64,000 nucleotides of DNA from Cupriavidus basilensis. GTDB lineage: Bacteria > Pseudomonadota > Gammaproteobacteria > Burkholderiales > Burkholderiaceae. A program made the position numbers and the translations under genes. The stretch is taken from NCBI RefSeq assembly GCF_000832305.1, contig NZ_CP010536.1, positions 1,550,001 through 1,614,000 of the forward strand, in the 5' to 3' direction. The notes under the pieces were generated by a model that made no database searches, was not told the origin of the DNA, and saw only the letters and a list, made by a program, of their open reading frames with translations. Below, piece after piece: positions 1 through 8,270 of this stretch; the stretch's first letter is position 1; the number at the start of each line of letters is the position of its first letter.

Positions 1-1084
1 GGATGTTGCCGAACTTGCGCCGCACCAGCGGGATGTCCTCGCACGACATCATGTAGGTGGTGGAAGTGTAGAGGCCCACGAAGCGCCGCTCGCCAAAGAG
101 CTTGCCATTAGCGTCCTTCAGCTTGATGCCGACGTAGTCCAGGTAGCCGGGCCGGTGCACGGTGGAGCGCGAATTGGCTTTGGTCACGAAGATCGGTGAC
201 GTGTCTTCGATGACCGAGGTGGCCGCCGCGGGCAGCTCGGTCAGCGTGTCCTCCTCGGGCGGGTGCAGGATTTCGCTCAGGATGCCGGTGCCGGAGCCGG
301 GCACGCCGCGCAGGTAGAAGCGGTCGTCCCGGGCGACCAGTTCATAGTCGCGCTGGCCGAGGAAGGTGAAATGCTCGTCCAGCATCCACTGCAGGAAGGC
401 GCAGGCTTCTTGCGTATCGGGCTGGTTGCCATCCGGGCCCTGCGCCAGCATGTCGATGGTGGCGCGGGTGATGGCGGTCATCGCCGGCCAGTCTTGCACC
501 GCGGCGCGCACGTCGCCCAGCACGCGGGCGATGCCGTTGCGCAAGGCCTCCTGCGTGGCGGTGTCGCCACAGCGGTCCACTTCGAAATGGATGAAGGATT
601 CGAGCCGGGGACCACCGGCGGGTTCGCTCGTGGCGGTGTCGCCCTCGCCACCCAGGCCCACCTTGGCGATGGTGCCGTCCGCGTTGCGCCAGACCCGGAA
701 GACCGGGTGGATCGCGGAATGCAGGGCCAACCCCAGCCGGTTGATCTCCATGGTGACGGAGTCGACCAGGAACGGCATGTCGTCGTTGACGATCTCCACC
801 ACGGAGTGGTCGGAGTGCCAGCCGTGCTGCTCGAGGTTGGGGTTGTAGACGCGCAGCCGCGCATTGCCCGGGACAAAGCGCTGGGCGGTCTGCCAGTGCG
901 CCATGACCGCGCCATAGAGATCGGCCACGTTGCGCTTGAGCAGGTCTTCGGCGTCGGCCAGGTCGTAGTAGTGCCGCAGGAATGGCTCGGCCTGGACGAA
1001 CATGTCGCCGGGCAGACGGCCCTGGGCGAACTGCATCAGGTCGGCCAGCAACTGGGCCTGTCGCGCTTCGCTTTCCGCCAGCAT
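1..1084 (-). CDS. NAD-specific glutamate dehydrogenase, large type (N-terminal part, cut by window edge)
   Basis: This is the first roughly 361 codons of a very large NAD-dependent glutamate dehydrogenase (Bac_GDH family, usually about 1,600 residues), which deaminates glutamate to 2-oxoglutarate. The minus-strand translation starts MLAESEARQAQLLADLMQFA and contains family-typical stretches such as HSVVEIVNDDMPFLVDSV and FLGQRDYELV. These belong to the N-terminal ACT-like regulatory region, not the catalytic core, which lies beyond the window. The ATG at 1084 is preceded by a good GGGGGAGA ribosome site. There is no stop because the gene runs off the left edge. It is divergent from the CoA-transferase gene at 1432. 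Confidence 0.93.
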   Translation of the reverse strand, partial: MLAESEARQAQLLADLMQFAQGRLPGDMFVQAEPFLRHYYDLADAEDLLKRNVADLYGAVMAHWQTAQRFVPGNARLRVYNPNLEQHGWHSDHSVVEIVNDDMPFLVDSVTMEINRLGLALHSAIHPVFRVWRNADGTIAKVGLGGEGDTATSEPAGGPRLESFIHFEVDRCGDTATQEALRNGIARVLGDVRAAVQDWPAMTAITRATIDMLAQGPDGNQPDTQEACAFLQWMLDEHFTFLGQRDYELVARDDRFYLRGVPGSGTGILSEILHPPEEDTLTELPAAATSVIEDTSPIFVTKANSRSTVHRPGYLDYVGIKLKDANGKLFGERRFVGLYTSTTYMMSCEDIPLVRRKFGNI

Positions 1085-1213
1085 GGTGTCTCCCCCAGAC
1101 GGCTGTCTTGGCAGTCCGTTGCCGGCACAGGCACCGCGCGACACGCGTCGTGTGTTTCCTGCGTCCTGGCAGCATGACCGTGCTAACTACTGTAGAGCAT
1201 AAAGGGCAACACT

Positions 1214-1228
1214 GCGCACAATGTGCGC
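1214..1228. promoter_or_regulatory. Perfect inverted repeat GCGCACA-A-TGTGCGC (candidate operator)
   Basis: Seven-base arms at 1214-1220 and 1222-1228 are separated by one base. The site lies in the 347-bp gap between two divergent genes, the glutamate dehydrogenase and the CoA-transferase, so a bound regulator could act on either. No regulator for it can be named from the sequence. Confidence 0.35.
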
Positions 1229-1258
1229 GGGCTGGCGCGGGCGTTGGGATGTATGAGA

Positions 1259-1287
1259 TTTACGACTGGTTTTCATGATTTTATATC
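1259..1287 (+). promoter_or_regulatory. Candidate sigma-70 promoter for the CoA-transferase gene
   Basis: TTTACG (1259-1264), a 17-base spacer and TATATC (1282-1287) lie in a locally AT-rich patch. This would give a leader of about 140 bases before the ATG at 1432. It is a match to consensus only. Confidence 0.35.
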
Positions 1288-1431
1288 GCCGCAGGAATGT
1301 GCCTGCCGTGGCTACACTGCCTGTCTGCGCCTTACCCGCCGGTAGGCAGCGCGAGCCGAACTGGGCGCCTGGCCTTGCCGCGGCGCGCGGCAAGGCCTCA
1401 CTGGCCGGGACGGGCATCATGGAGACATAAG

Positions 1432-2946
1432 ATGTACAAGGAACGTATCCGGCTGGCCAGCCTGCTCGACAAGGTCATGCCGGCCGAGGCTGCGGCGGCG
1501 ATGATCCGGGACGGCATGACCGTGGGCATGAGCGGCTTCACCCGCGCTGGCGACTGCAAAGCGGTGCCGCAAGCGCTGGCCAGGCGCGCGGCGCACGAGC
1601 CGCTGCGCATCACGCTGATGACTGGCGCCTCGCTGGGTAACGACACCGACAAAATGCTGGCCGAGGCCAATGTGCTGGCGCGGCGCCTGCCGTTCCAGGT
1701 GGATGCCACCTTGCGGCGCAAGATCAACGCGGGCGAGGTGATGTTCATCGACCAGCACCTGTCCGAAACCGTGGAGCAACTGCGCGGGCGCCAGATCGCG
1801 CCGGTAGACGTGGCGGTGGTGGAAGCGGTCGCGATCACCGAATCCGGCGGCATCGTGCCATCGACTTCGGTCGGCAACTCCGCGAGCTTCGCGATGCTGG
1901 CGCAGAAGGTGATCGTCGAGATCAACCTCAGTATGCCGGCCGGCCTTGAAGGCCTGCACGACATCTACCTGCCGACGGCGCGGCCACATCGCCAGCCTAT
2001 TCCGCTGGTCTCGGTGGACCAGCGCATCGGCTTGCCCTTTATTCCCGTGGACCCCGCGAAGATCGCCGCCATCGTGATCACGCAAAAGGACGATAGCCCG
2101 TCCAATGCGCTGCCGCCCGACCAGGAAACGCGCCAGATCGCTGGGCACCTGAACGATTTCCTGTCGCATGAAGTGCGCTCAGGCCGGCTGGCGCCTTCGC
2201 TGCAGCCGCTGCAGGCCGGCATCGGCACGATCGCCAACGCCGTGCTGCATGGCCTGATCGATTCCCCGTTCCGCGATCTCACGATGTATTCGGAAGTGCT
2301 GCAGGACAGCACGATCGAGTTGCTGGACGCCGGGCGGCTGCGCTTTGCCTCTGCGTCATCGGTGACCTTGACCAGCGCCGTCTACGCGCGCTTCCTGGCA
2401 GACCTGGAAAGGTACAAAGCGCGCGTGATCCTGCGCCCGCAGGAGATCAGCAACCATCCGGAGCTGCTGCGCCGGCTCGGGCTGATCACCATCAACACGG
2501 CGCTGGAGTGCGATATCTACGGCAACGTGAACTCCACGCACGTGGGCGGCACGCACATGATGAACGGCATCGGCGGGTCGGGAGATTTTGCGCGCAATGC
2601 GCATTTGTCGGTGTTCGTCACCAAGTCGATGGCAAAGGCCGGCGCCATCTCCAGCATCGTGCCGATGGTGTCCCACGTGGATCACACCGAGCATGATGTC
2701 GACGTCATTGTGACCGAGCACGGCCTGGCTGATCTGCGCGGCCTGGCGCCGCGCGAGCGCGCGCAGCAGGTCATCGCCAACTGCGCGGATCCGTTGTATC
2801 GGGAGTTGCTGCGTGATTACGTGACGCGCGCCACGCGCCGTGGCGGCCATACGCCGCACCTCATTGAAGAGGCGCTGGCCTGGCACGTGCGCTTGCGCGA
2901 GCAAGGCACGATGGGCGGCACGAAGGTGGCCCTGGCCGCAGCCTGA
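1432..2946 (+). CDS. Acetyl-CoA hydrolase / succinate-type CoA-transferase (Cat1/AarC family)
   Basis: A 504-residue class I CoA-transferase, the usual length for the succinate:acetate or propionyl-CoA:succinate transferase group (ScpC/Cat1/AarC). Such enzymes move CoA between acyl-CoA and a carboxylate through a glutamyl-CoA intermediate. Visible motifs are the TMYSEVLQD stretch, whose glutamate is the expected catalytic residue, and the glycine-rich GIGGSGDFARNA loop near the C-terminus. I chose the ATG at 1432 (MYKERIRLASL) because GGAGACATAAG precedes it; the reading frame stays open further upstream. Substrate choice (succinate, acetate or propionate) cannot be fixed from sequence. It stands alone on the plus strand. 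Confidence 0.9.
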   Translation: MYKERIRLASLLDKVMPAEAAAAMIRDGMTVGMSGFTRAGDCKAVPQALARRAAHEPLRITLMTGASLGNDTDKMLAEANVLARRLPFQVDATLRRKINAGEVMFIDQHLSETVEQLRGRQIAPVDVAVVEAVAITESGGIVPSTSVGNSASFAMLAQKVIVEINLSMPAGLEGLHDIYLPTARPHRQPIPLVSVDQRIGLPFIPVDPAKIAAIVITQKDDSPSNALPPDQETRQIAGHLNDFLSHEVRSGRLAPSLQPLQAGIGTIANAVLHGLIDSPFRDLTMYSEVLQDSTIELLDAGRLRFASASSVTLTSAVYARFLADLERYKARVILRPQEISNHPELLRRLGLITINTALECDIYGNVNSTHVGGTHMMNGIGGSGDFARNAHLSVFVTKSMAKAGAISSIVPMVSHVDHTEHDVDVIVTEHGLADLRGLAPRERAQQVIANCADPLYRELLRDYVTRATRRGGHTPHLIEEALAWHVRLREQGTMGGTKVALAAA

Positions 2947-3005
2947 AATGGCTTGCGCTTGTACCTTCCTTGTTGTCTTCCGGCCTGATCCCTTTTTCGG
3001 TATCT

Positions 3006-3071
3006 CTATCCCTTGAAAATGAGCACGGCCAGTACCAGGGAGGACGCCATTAGGATCAGCAGGGCTAGCAT
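3006..3071 (-). CDS. Putative 21-residue hydrophobic micropeptide
   Basis: A short reading frame encodes MLALLILMASSLVLAVLIFK plus a final Gly. It is a single predicted membrane span with a charged Lys at the end. The ATG at 3071 has CGGAGACC at good ribosome-site spacing. It sits alone in the gap between the CoA-transferase and the DPYTDGA-repeat gene. I recognise no family. The strong hydrophobicity and good ribosome site argue for translation, but at this length chance is not excluded. Confidence 0.4.
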   Translation of the reverse strand: MLALLILMASSLVLAVLIFKG

Positions 3072-3274
3072 GATGGTCTCCGAAAGGGAGAGGTCCGGGA
3101 TCGTGAAAGGGTAAGGCTGCGCTACGGTTCATGCTGTAGGCAGCCTTGCGCATTCATTTTCGGATACTTCTCACATTTCCACATGCGGCGCCATCTGGCT
3201 CAGATGGCGTTTCAAGCGGGCGTTGGGCATTGCCGTGGCGATCCCGCTGGCTGATCTTGCCTGTTCCCCGCGGC

Positions 3275-3302
3275 CCGGATGGTGCGCTGGCGCACCATCC
3301 GG
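3275..3302. other. Perfect 12-bp stem hairpin downstream of the DPYTDGA-repeat gene
   Basis: CCGGATGGTGCG and CGCACCATCCGG arms enclose a CTGG loop. It begins 14 bases past the stop of the minus-strand repeat-protein gene and lacks a T run. It may be a 3' end stabiliser or a weak terminator. Confidence 0.45.
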
Positions 3303-3315
3303 CGAGACGGGCTGC

Positions 3316-3699
3316 TTACTGCTTGGCCTTCGCGCCGTCGGTATAGGGGTCGAACTTGCCGGCCTTGGCGCCGTCCGTGTACGGATCGAACTTGCCGGCT
3401 TTTGCGCCGTCCGTGTATGGATCGGGCTTGCCAGCCTTGGCCCCGTCCGTATAGGGGTCGGCCTTTTTCTTGCTGCCGGAAGCGTTCAGGTTCGACTTGG
3501 TCGATTTCTTTGCGCCATCCGTGTACGGATCGAACTTGCCGGACTTGGCGGCGCTCTTGTTCGGGTCCGTCTTGTTGGTATGGGCGCCGCCATAAAGGTC
3601 GCCGCCATCGGTGTAGTTCTTCTGGGCGTGCGCCAGTTGCACGCCGCCAAAGGCGGTGAGGGCGGCGATGATCAGGGCGGGTACGGTCTTGTTGCGCAT
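3316..3699 (-). CDS. Secreted repeat protein with DPYTDGAKxGK repeats
   Basis: A 127-residue protein with a clear signal peptide (MRNKTVPALIIAALTAFGG, likely cleaved after AHA) and a short, Lys/Gly/Asp-rich mature part. The mature part carries five DPYTDGA units, the last four nearly in tandem as 12-residue DPYTDGAKAGKF-type blocks, plus a related NYTDGGD start. At DNA level the blocks are about 36-bp repeats. No catalytic domain is visible and I do not recognise a characterised family. The start at 3699 was preferred over the ATG two codons upstream because GAGG is then correctly spaced. A periplasmic or secreted location is inferred from the signal peptide; the function is unknown. Confidence 0.75.
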   Translation of the reverse strand: MRNKTVPALIIAALTAFGGVQLAHAQKNYTDGGDLYGGAHTNKTDPNKSAAKSGKFDPYTDGAKKSTKSNLNASGSKKKADPYTDGAKAGKPDPYTDGAKAGKFDPYTDGAKAGKFDPYTDGAKAKQ

Positions 3700-4013
3700 T
3701 TTCATCCTCGTGAGTAAAGCTTGGGTAGTTCGAGAGCAATGGCCACGGGCAGGGGGCATGGCCGCAAAATGGTCGTCAGACCAGGGTGACTCTACCGACT
3801 TGGGATGACCCTGCGAAGTTAATCTTTCTTCCCACTGTATTGAACCGCTTATTGGCCTCGCCGGCTATGCGCCAGATCAAGGCAAGCGTTGTTCTTGGGG
3901 GAGGGGATCTACGGAAGGAAGGGGTGAGGCGGGTTTGCCGAAGGCGCGAGCCCTGGCAAGGCCCGGCTGCAGGCAGCCGGGCCATTGCGACGCTACTCGT
4001 GACTGGTCACCGG

Positions 4014-4988
4014 TTACTCGAGTGTAATGTTCTGGTCGCGCGCGATCTTCTTGCGCATTTCCAGCTCGCGCTTGATCTGCGCGGCGTATTGCTGCGGCGT
4101 GTTGCCGTCAGGGTAGGCGCCGCTTTCCGCCAGGCGGCGTTTCACGTTCGGGTCCTGCAAGGTCTTCACGGCAGCGTCATGCACCTTGGCGATGATCGCG
4201 GCAGGCGTGCCGGCGGGTGCCACCAGGCCGTACCAGGCCATGTTGTTCATGTCCTTCATGCCGGCTTCGGCAAAGGTCGGCACATCGGGCAAGCCATCCA
4301 CGCGCTTGGGCGCGGCCACGGCGAGGGCGCGCAGCTTGCCGGCCTGGATGTGCGGCATGGACGAGGGCAGGTTGTCGAACTGGCTGCTGACCTGGCCCGC
4401 CAGCGTGTCGTTCAGGGCGGGACCCGATCCACGGTAGGGAATGTGGACCATGTCGGTCTTGGTCAGGAACTTGAACAGTTCGCCGTCGAGGTGGGAGATG
4501 CTGCCTTTGCCTGCCGACGCATAGCTGTACTTGCCGGGGTTGGCCTTGACCAGCGCGATGAACTCCTGCAGGTTCTTGGCTGGCACCTTGGGGTTGATCG
4601 TCAGTACGTTCGGCACATTGACCAGGTTGGTAATGGGCGCGAAGTCCTTGATCGGATCGTAGGGGTTGCGGGCGTTGGTGGCGGGGTTGGTCGCCATGGT
4701 GCTGACCGTCGCAATGCCCAGCGTGTAACCATCGGGCGCGGATTTGGCCAGCGCGTCAGCGCCGATCGCGCCGCCGCCGCCGCCGCGGTTCTCCACCACC
4801 ACGACCTGGCCAAGCTCACGGCCGATGCCGTCGGCCACCGAGCGGCCCACGATGTCCGTGGTGCCACCCGCGGCGAACGGCACGATCAGGCGGATTGGCT
4901 TGGTCGGGTAGGTTTGTGCAAAGGCGCTGTGGCACAGGCCAAGTAGGGCCAGGCAAGCTGCGCTGCCGACATTCAATACTGCTTTCAA
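4014..4988 (-). CDS. Bug/TctC-family tripartite tricarboxylate transporter substrate-binding protein
   Basis: A 324-residue periplasmic binding protein of the Bug family, greatly expanded in Cupriavidus and Bordetella. It has a signal peptide (ending SAFA|QTYP) and the hallmark YPTKPIRLIVPFAAGGTTDI start of the mature domain. The VENRGGGGGAIGA motif and YGLVAPAGTP near the C-terminus are also typical. These proteins bind carboxylates or other small organic anions and may feed a TctAB permease. No tctA or tctB gene is adjacent, so it is an orphan binding protein. An IclR-like palindrome lies about 135-155 bases upstream of its start. Confidence 0.9.
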   Translation of the reverse strand: MKAVLNVGSAACLALLGLCHSAFAQTYPTKPIRLIVPFAAGGTTDIVGRSVADGIGRELGQVVVVENRGGGGGAIGADALAKSAPDGYTLGIATVSTMATNPATNARNPYDPIKDFAPITNLVNVPNVLTINPKVPAKNLQEFIALVKANPGKYSYASAGKGSISHLDGELFKFLTKTDMVHIPYRGSGPALNDTLAGQVSSQFDNLPSSMPHIQAGKLRALAVAAPKRVDGLPDVPTFAEAGMKDMNNMAWYGLVAPAGTPAAIIAKVHDAAVKTLQDPNVKRRLAESGAYPDGNTPQQYAAQIKRELEMRKKIARDQNITLE

Positions 4989-5112
4989 GAGAGGCTCCCG
5001 AGGGTTCTAGGTCTAATGACGGCCCGGGCGGGCGCGGGGTTGGGACACGGCGATCTGCGTCGCGCGGTTGCCCTGGTTCCTGCTTGCCGCGGGACGCCGG
5101 AGATGTCGGATG

Positions 5113-5142
5113 GGTTCCGTGATGCGGAACCTTGTTCCGCAT
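5113..5142. promoter_or_regulatory. IclR-type operator: overlapping GTTCCG/CGGAAC palindromes
   Basis: ATGCGGAAC (5122-5130) and GTTCCGCAT (5134-5142) form a perfect 9-bp inverted repeat with a 3-base spacer. A third half-site, GTTCCGT, lies just before it at 5114-5120, so a second overlapping palindrome is possible. Arms of this shape are typical of IclR-family operators. The site lies upstream of the minus-strand Bug binding-protein gene. The rest of 4989-5277 shows nothing that I recognise. Confidence 0.5.
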
Positions 5143-5283
5143 TGTGCTCCAGGCGCAATTCAACCGTGAAAGCGCAGCCGGCGGAATTGGTATCAACCCG
5201 CGTATGTGTCGCTGCGTGGGAGGGGATTGGCCCAGGGTTGCCTTACCCACCGGGAGAAATCCGGCAGGGTGGACGGGCCAATG

Positions 5284-5317
5284 GAAAAAGCCGGAAGCAT
5301 TGCTGCTTCCGGCTTTT
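5284..5317 (-). terminator. Rho-independent terminator after tRNA-Lys copy 1
   Basis: AAAAGCCGGAAGCA and TGCTTCCGGCTTTT arms surround a TTGC loop, and on the minus strand the stem ends in a T run just past the tRNA. The A/T symmetry lets it work in both directions. Confidence 0.9.
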
Positions 5318-5326
5318 GGAATTCGC

Positions 5327-5402
5327 TGGTGGGGCGTGAGTGACTCGAACACTCGACCTACGGATTAAGAGTCCGCTGCTCTACCAACTGAGCTAACGCC
5401 CC
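5327..5402 (-). tRNA. tRNA-Lys (anticodon CTT), copy 1
   Basis: A 76-base cloverleaf with acceptor arms GGGGCGT and ACGCCCC, discriminator A and an encoded CCA end. The D arm contains AGCTCAGTTGGTAGAGC. The anticodon stem-loop GCGGA-CTCTTAA-TCCGT gives anticodon CTT (Lys, AAG codons). The T arm contains the GTTCGAGTC loop. Short reading frames ending SNTRPTD across this site are the well-known false translation of a tRNA. Confidence 0.97.
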
Positions 5403-5415
5403 AACGAAGTCCAAG

Positions 5416-5444
5416 ATTATAGAGGACGATTTTTGACTTTGCAA
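5416..5444 (-). promoter_or_regulatory. Promoter of tRNA-Lys copy 1
   Basis: On the minus strand TTGCAA (5439-5444), 17 bases and a perfect TATAAT (5416-5421) lie just ahead of the tRNA 5' end. Confidence 0.7.
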
Positions 5445-5458
5445 TAGCTGTTTTGCTT

Positions 5459-5715
5459 TTAGATATGTGCCTCCGGCCCGAGCGCGAATTTGCGGCAGTG
5501 TTCGAGGTAGCCGACCTCATGGCTGGCGATCAGGTCCAGCACGCTGGTCCATAGCCAGGATGGCGCATCCAGTTGCTTGGAGCGATTGCGTGCCAGCTCG
5601 CCCAGCCAGCTGCGCTGGGTGGCCAGGTCCATCTGGCGCGCGTGGGCGTTGCCGATCGCCTCACCCAGGTACCTCGCGACGTGGCTGTAGAGACTGCCGG
5701 CGCAACACGGATTTC
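5459..5715 (-). pseudogene. Possible truncated gene, unrecognised
   Basis: The minus-strand frame ending at 5459 encodes a plausible soluble C-terminus that includes ARQMDLATQRSWLGELARN and LIASHEVGYLEHCRKF. There is no convincing start codon: the first ATG in the coding-looking part is at 5632 (57 residues) without a ribosome site, and the longer frame upstream is low-quality sequence overlapping the LysR start. It looks like a decayed or 5'-truncated gene. I do not recognise the family. Confidence 0.3.
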
Positions 5716-5807
5716 GTGCGCCTTGCCAGCGGCTACAATGCGCTCGTCCTGCCAGGCGCGGAATGCCGCCGCCGCGCTGAATCCAACGCCCGAATCCGGA
5801 GGCCTTC

Positions 5808-6716
5808 ATGCATGCCAGAGTCCTGCGCTACCTCGATGAGGTGGTGAGCCGCGGATCGATCCGCCAGGCCGCGCTGCATCTGCACGTGGCGCCGAGCGCG
5901 ATCAACCGGCAGATCCTGGACCTGGAGGCGGAACTGGGCGCGCCCTTGTTCGAGCGCATCAACAAACGCCTGCGCCTGACCCCACTAGGCGAGATGGTGC
6001 TGGCGCACGTGCGCCAGACGCTGCGCGAGCACGAGTTGCTGCGCAGCCGTATCGAGGCCGTGAAAGGCGTGCGCCAGGGGGAGGTCACCGTGGCGACCAC
6101 GGCCGGCCTCGCCGGCTCGCTGATGCCGTCGCTGGTGCATGCCTTTCGCCAGCAGTACCCGGGCATCCTGGTGCGCCTGCTGGATCTGCCCGTGGCCGAT
6201 ATTGTCAGCGCTGTCGGGCGCGGCGATGTCGATCTCGGTCTTGCCTACGATCTGCCCGATATCGCCGCCTTCCGCATTCTGGCCAGCAACGACTGGCATA
6301 TCGGCGCAGTGGTGGCGCCCGGGCATGTGCTGGCCGCGCAGCCGTCGACATTGCTCAGCGAGTGCCTGGCCTGCCCGCTGATCCTGCCCGCGCCGTCGAT
6401 GTCGATTCGCGCCATCCTCGATGAGGCCTTCGCGCGCGCCGCGGTCGTGGTGTCGCCGGTCACCGAGACCACTTCGACCGCGCTGATGCGCCGCCTGGTC
6501 ATGCTTGGCACCGGCATCGCCTTCCTGAATCCGCTTGACGTGCTGGAGGAGCGGGAGCGCGGGGCGCTGGCCTGGGTGCCGCTGCGCGACGGCCAGCTGC
6601 CGTGCCAGACGCTGCGGCTGGTCGCGCGCGCGCGCAATCCGCTAAGCGCCGCGGCGGAACTGATGGCCGAGCGGATTGGCGAGAGCCTGGTGGCGTTGTT
6701 TGCTGGCGTGCGCTAG
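5808..6716 (+). CDS. LysR-family transcriptional regulator
   Basis: A 302-residue LysR-type regulator. The winged helix is in the first 60 residues (LHVAPSAINRQILDLEAELG then LFERINKRLRLTPLGE), and a substrate-binding domain follows from about residue 90. It lies 143 bp upstream of, and on the same strand as, the 8-oxoguanine deaminase-like gene, so purine or deaminase control is possible though not shown. The ATG at 5808 fits the usual LysR N-terminus (MHARVLRYLDEVVSRGSI). The effector is unknown. Confidence 0.9.
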   Translation: MHARVLRYLDEVVSRGSIRQAALHLHVAPSAINRQILDLEAELGAPLFERINKRLRLTPLGEMVLAHVRQTLREHELLRSRIEAVKGVRQGEVTVATTAGLAGSLMPSLVHAFRQQYPGILVRLLDLPVADIVSAVGRGDVDLGLAYDLPDIAAFRILASNDWHIGAVVAPGHVLAAQPSTLLSECLACPLILPAPSMSIRAILDEAFARAAVVVSPVTETTSTALMRRLVMLGTGIAFLNPLDVLEERERGALAWVPLRDGQLPCQTLRLVARARNPLSAAAELMAERIGESLVALFAGVR

Positions 6717-6859
6717 CGGCGCAGCGCTTGGCTGTGCTGTTTTTGCGCACACCGTCGGTGGAAATCGATGCTTTGCCAAGGCCTGCGGGCGTCTTAGACT
6801 GTGTGGGCCCGGGCGCATGATGCGCCAGGTATTTTCGCCACTAACCTGAAGATCCTGCC

Positions 6860-8245
6860 ATGCCCCTCATCCTTATCAATGCCGACATCCTGGTGACCAT
6901 GGATGCGCAACGCCGCGAGATCCCGGGTGGGGCACTGGTGGCGCAAGGCCCGGTGATCGAATGGGTGGGCGCCACCGCCGAGCTGCCGCCGCAATACCGC
7001 CGGCTGATCGACGAGGGTGGCGCCGAGGTGATCGATATGCGTGGCAAAGTGGTGATCCCCGGGCTGGTCAACACGCACCACCACATGTACCAGAGCCTGA
7101 CCCGCGCCGTGCCGGCGGCGCAGGACGCAGAGCTGTTCACCTGGCTTACCAATCTCTATATGTTGTGGTCGCACCTGACGCCGGAAATGATCGGCGTGTC
7201 GACCCGTACCGCGATGGCCGAGTTGATGCTGTCCGGCTGCACTACCACCAGCGATCACCTGTACCTGTATCCCAATGGCTCGCGCCTGGACGATTCCATT
7301 GAGGCTGCGGCGGCAATGGGCATGCGGTTCCATGCCGCGCGCGGATCGATGAGCGTGGGCCGCAGCAAGGGTGGCCTGCCGCCCGATTCGGTGGTGGAGG
7401 AGGAGCACGCCATCCTGGAGGACAGCCAGCGGTTGATCGAGCGGTACCACGACGCTTCGCGCCACGCGATGCTGCGGGTGGTGGTGGCGCCGTGTTCGCC
7501 GTTCTCCGTCTCGCGCGACCTGATGCGCGAGTCGGCGCTGCTCGCGCGCAACTATGGCGTGTCGATGCACACCCACCTGGCCGAGAACGACAACGACATC
7601 GCCTACTCGCGCGAGAAGTTCGGCCTCACGCCGGCCCAGTATGCCGAGGAGCTCGGCTGGGTCGGTCCCGATGTGTGGCACGCGCACTGCGTCAAGCTCG
7701 ATGATGAAGGTATTGCGCTGTTTGCCCGCACGGGCACGGGCGTTGCCCATTGCCCTTGCTCGAACATGCGCCTGGCGTCAGGCATTGCACCGGTGCGCAC
7801 GATGCGCGATGCCGGCGTGCCGGTCGGGCTGGGTGTGGATGGCAGCGCGTCGAACGATGGCGCGCATATGCTGGGGGAGGTGCGCCAGGCCATGCTGCTG
7901 CAGCGCGTGGGCTACGGGCCCGCCGCCATGAGCGCGCGCGAGGCGCTGGAGATCGCAACGCTGGGCGGCGCGCGCGTGCTGGGCCGCGACGATATCGGCG
8001 CGCTGGCGCCTGGCATGTCGGCTGATTTCGTGTCCTTCGACATGGCGCAGGTGGGCTACGCCGGCGCAGGCCACGACCCGGTGGCGGCGCTGGTGTTCTG
8101 CACGCCGGGCAATGTCGCCGCCAGCGTGATCAACGGCAAGGTGGTGGTGCGCGATGGCGAGTTGCAGACGGTGGAGTTGCCGCGCGTTCTTGCGCAGCAT
8201 CGCGGGCTCGCGCGTGAGCTGTTCGAGCGCGCCAGGCTGGGTTGA
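6860..8245 (+). CDS. 8-oxoguanine deaminase-like amidohydrolase (AtzB/TrzA group)
   Basis: A 461-residue metal-dependent amidohydrolase of the COG0402 group. The metal ligands are visible: NTHHHMYQS after strand 1, HTHLAEND near residue 235, HCVKLDDEG near 275 and GVDGSASND near 325. Length and the LFTWLTNLYMLWSHLTPEM stretch match enzymes characterised as 8-oxoguanine deaminase, which convert 8-oxoguanine to urate. Related hydroxyatrazine and guanine deaminases share these motifs, so substrate is a family-level inference. The gene sits between the two tRNA-Lys copies behind a LysR gene. Confidence 0.85.
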   Translation: MPLILINADILVTMDAQRREIPGGALVAQGPVIEWVGATAELPPQYRRLIDEGGAEVIDMRGKVVIPGLVNTHHHMYQSLTRAVPAAQDAELFTWLTNLYMLWSHLTPEMIGVSTRTAMAELMLSGCTTTSDHLYLYPNGSRLDDSIEAAAAMGMRFHAARGSMSVGRSKGGLPPDSVVEEEHAILEDSQRLIERYHDASRHAMLRVVVAPCSPFSVSRDLMRESALLARNYGVSMHTHLAENDNDIAYSREKFGLTPAQYAEELGWVGPDVWHAHCVKLDDEGIALFARTGTGVAHCPCSNMRLASGIAPVRTMRDAGVPVGLGVDGSASNDGAHMLGEVRQAMLLQRVGYGPAAMSAREALEIATLGGARVLGRDDIGALAPGMSADFVSFDMAQVGYAGAGHDPVAALVFCTPGNVAASVINGKVVVRDGELQTVELPRVLAQHRGLARELFERARLG

Positions 8246-8270
8246 GGCAACAATGGAATGTGCCGCGCGT

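Larger units (their letters stand above)
5278..5409. repeat. 132-bp direct repeat, copy 1 (tRNA-Lys plus its terminator)
   Basis: This copy matches 8449-8580 at 131 of 132 positions; the only difference is at 5318 (G here, A there). It covers the terminator hairpin, the whole tRNA-Lys gene and 7 bases before it. The flanking promoter sequences of the two copies differ. Confidence 0.95.

Noticed and set aside
3330..3520. 36-bp repeats as a CRISPR array
   Set aside because: The repeats are in frame inside a coding gene, encode DPYTDGAK units, and have no spacer-repeat pattern or cas genes.
5132..5368. Frame ending in SNTRPTD
   Set aside because: It is the false translation of tRNA-Lys copy 1; similar frames over copy 2 and tRNA-fMet were dropped for the same reason.
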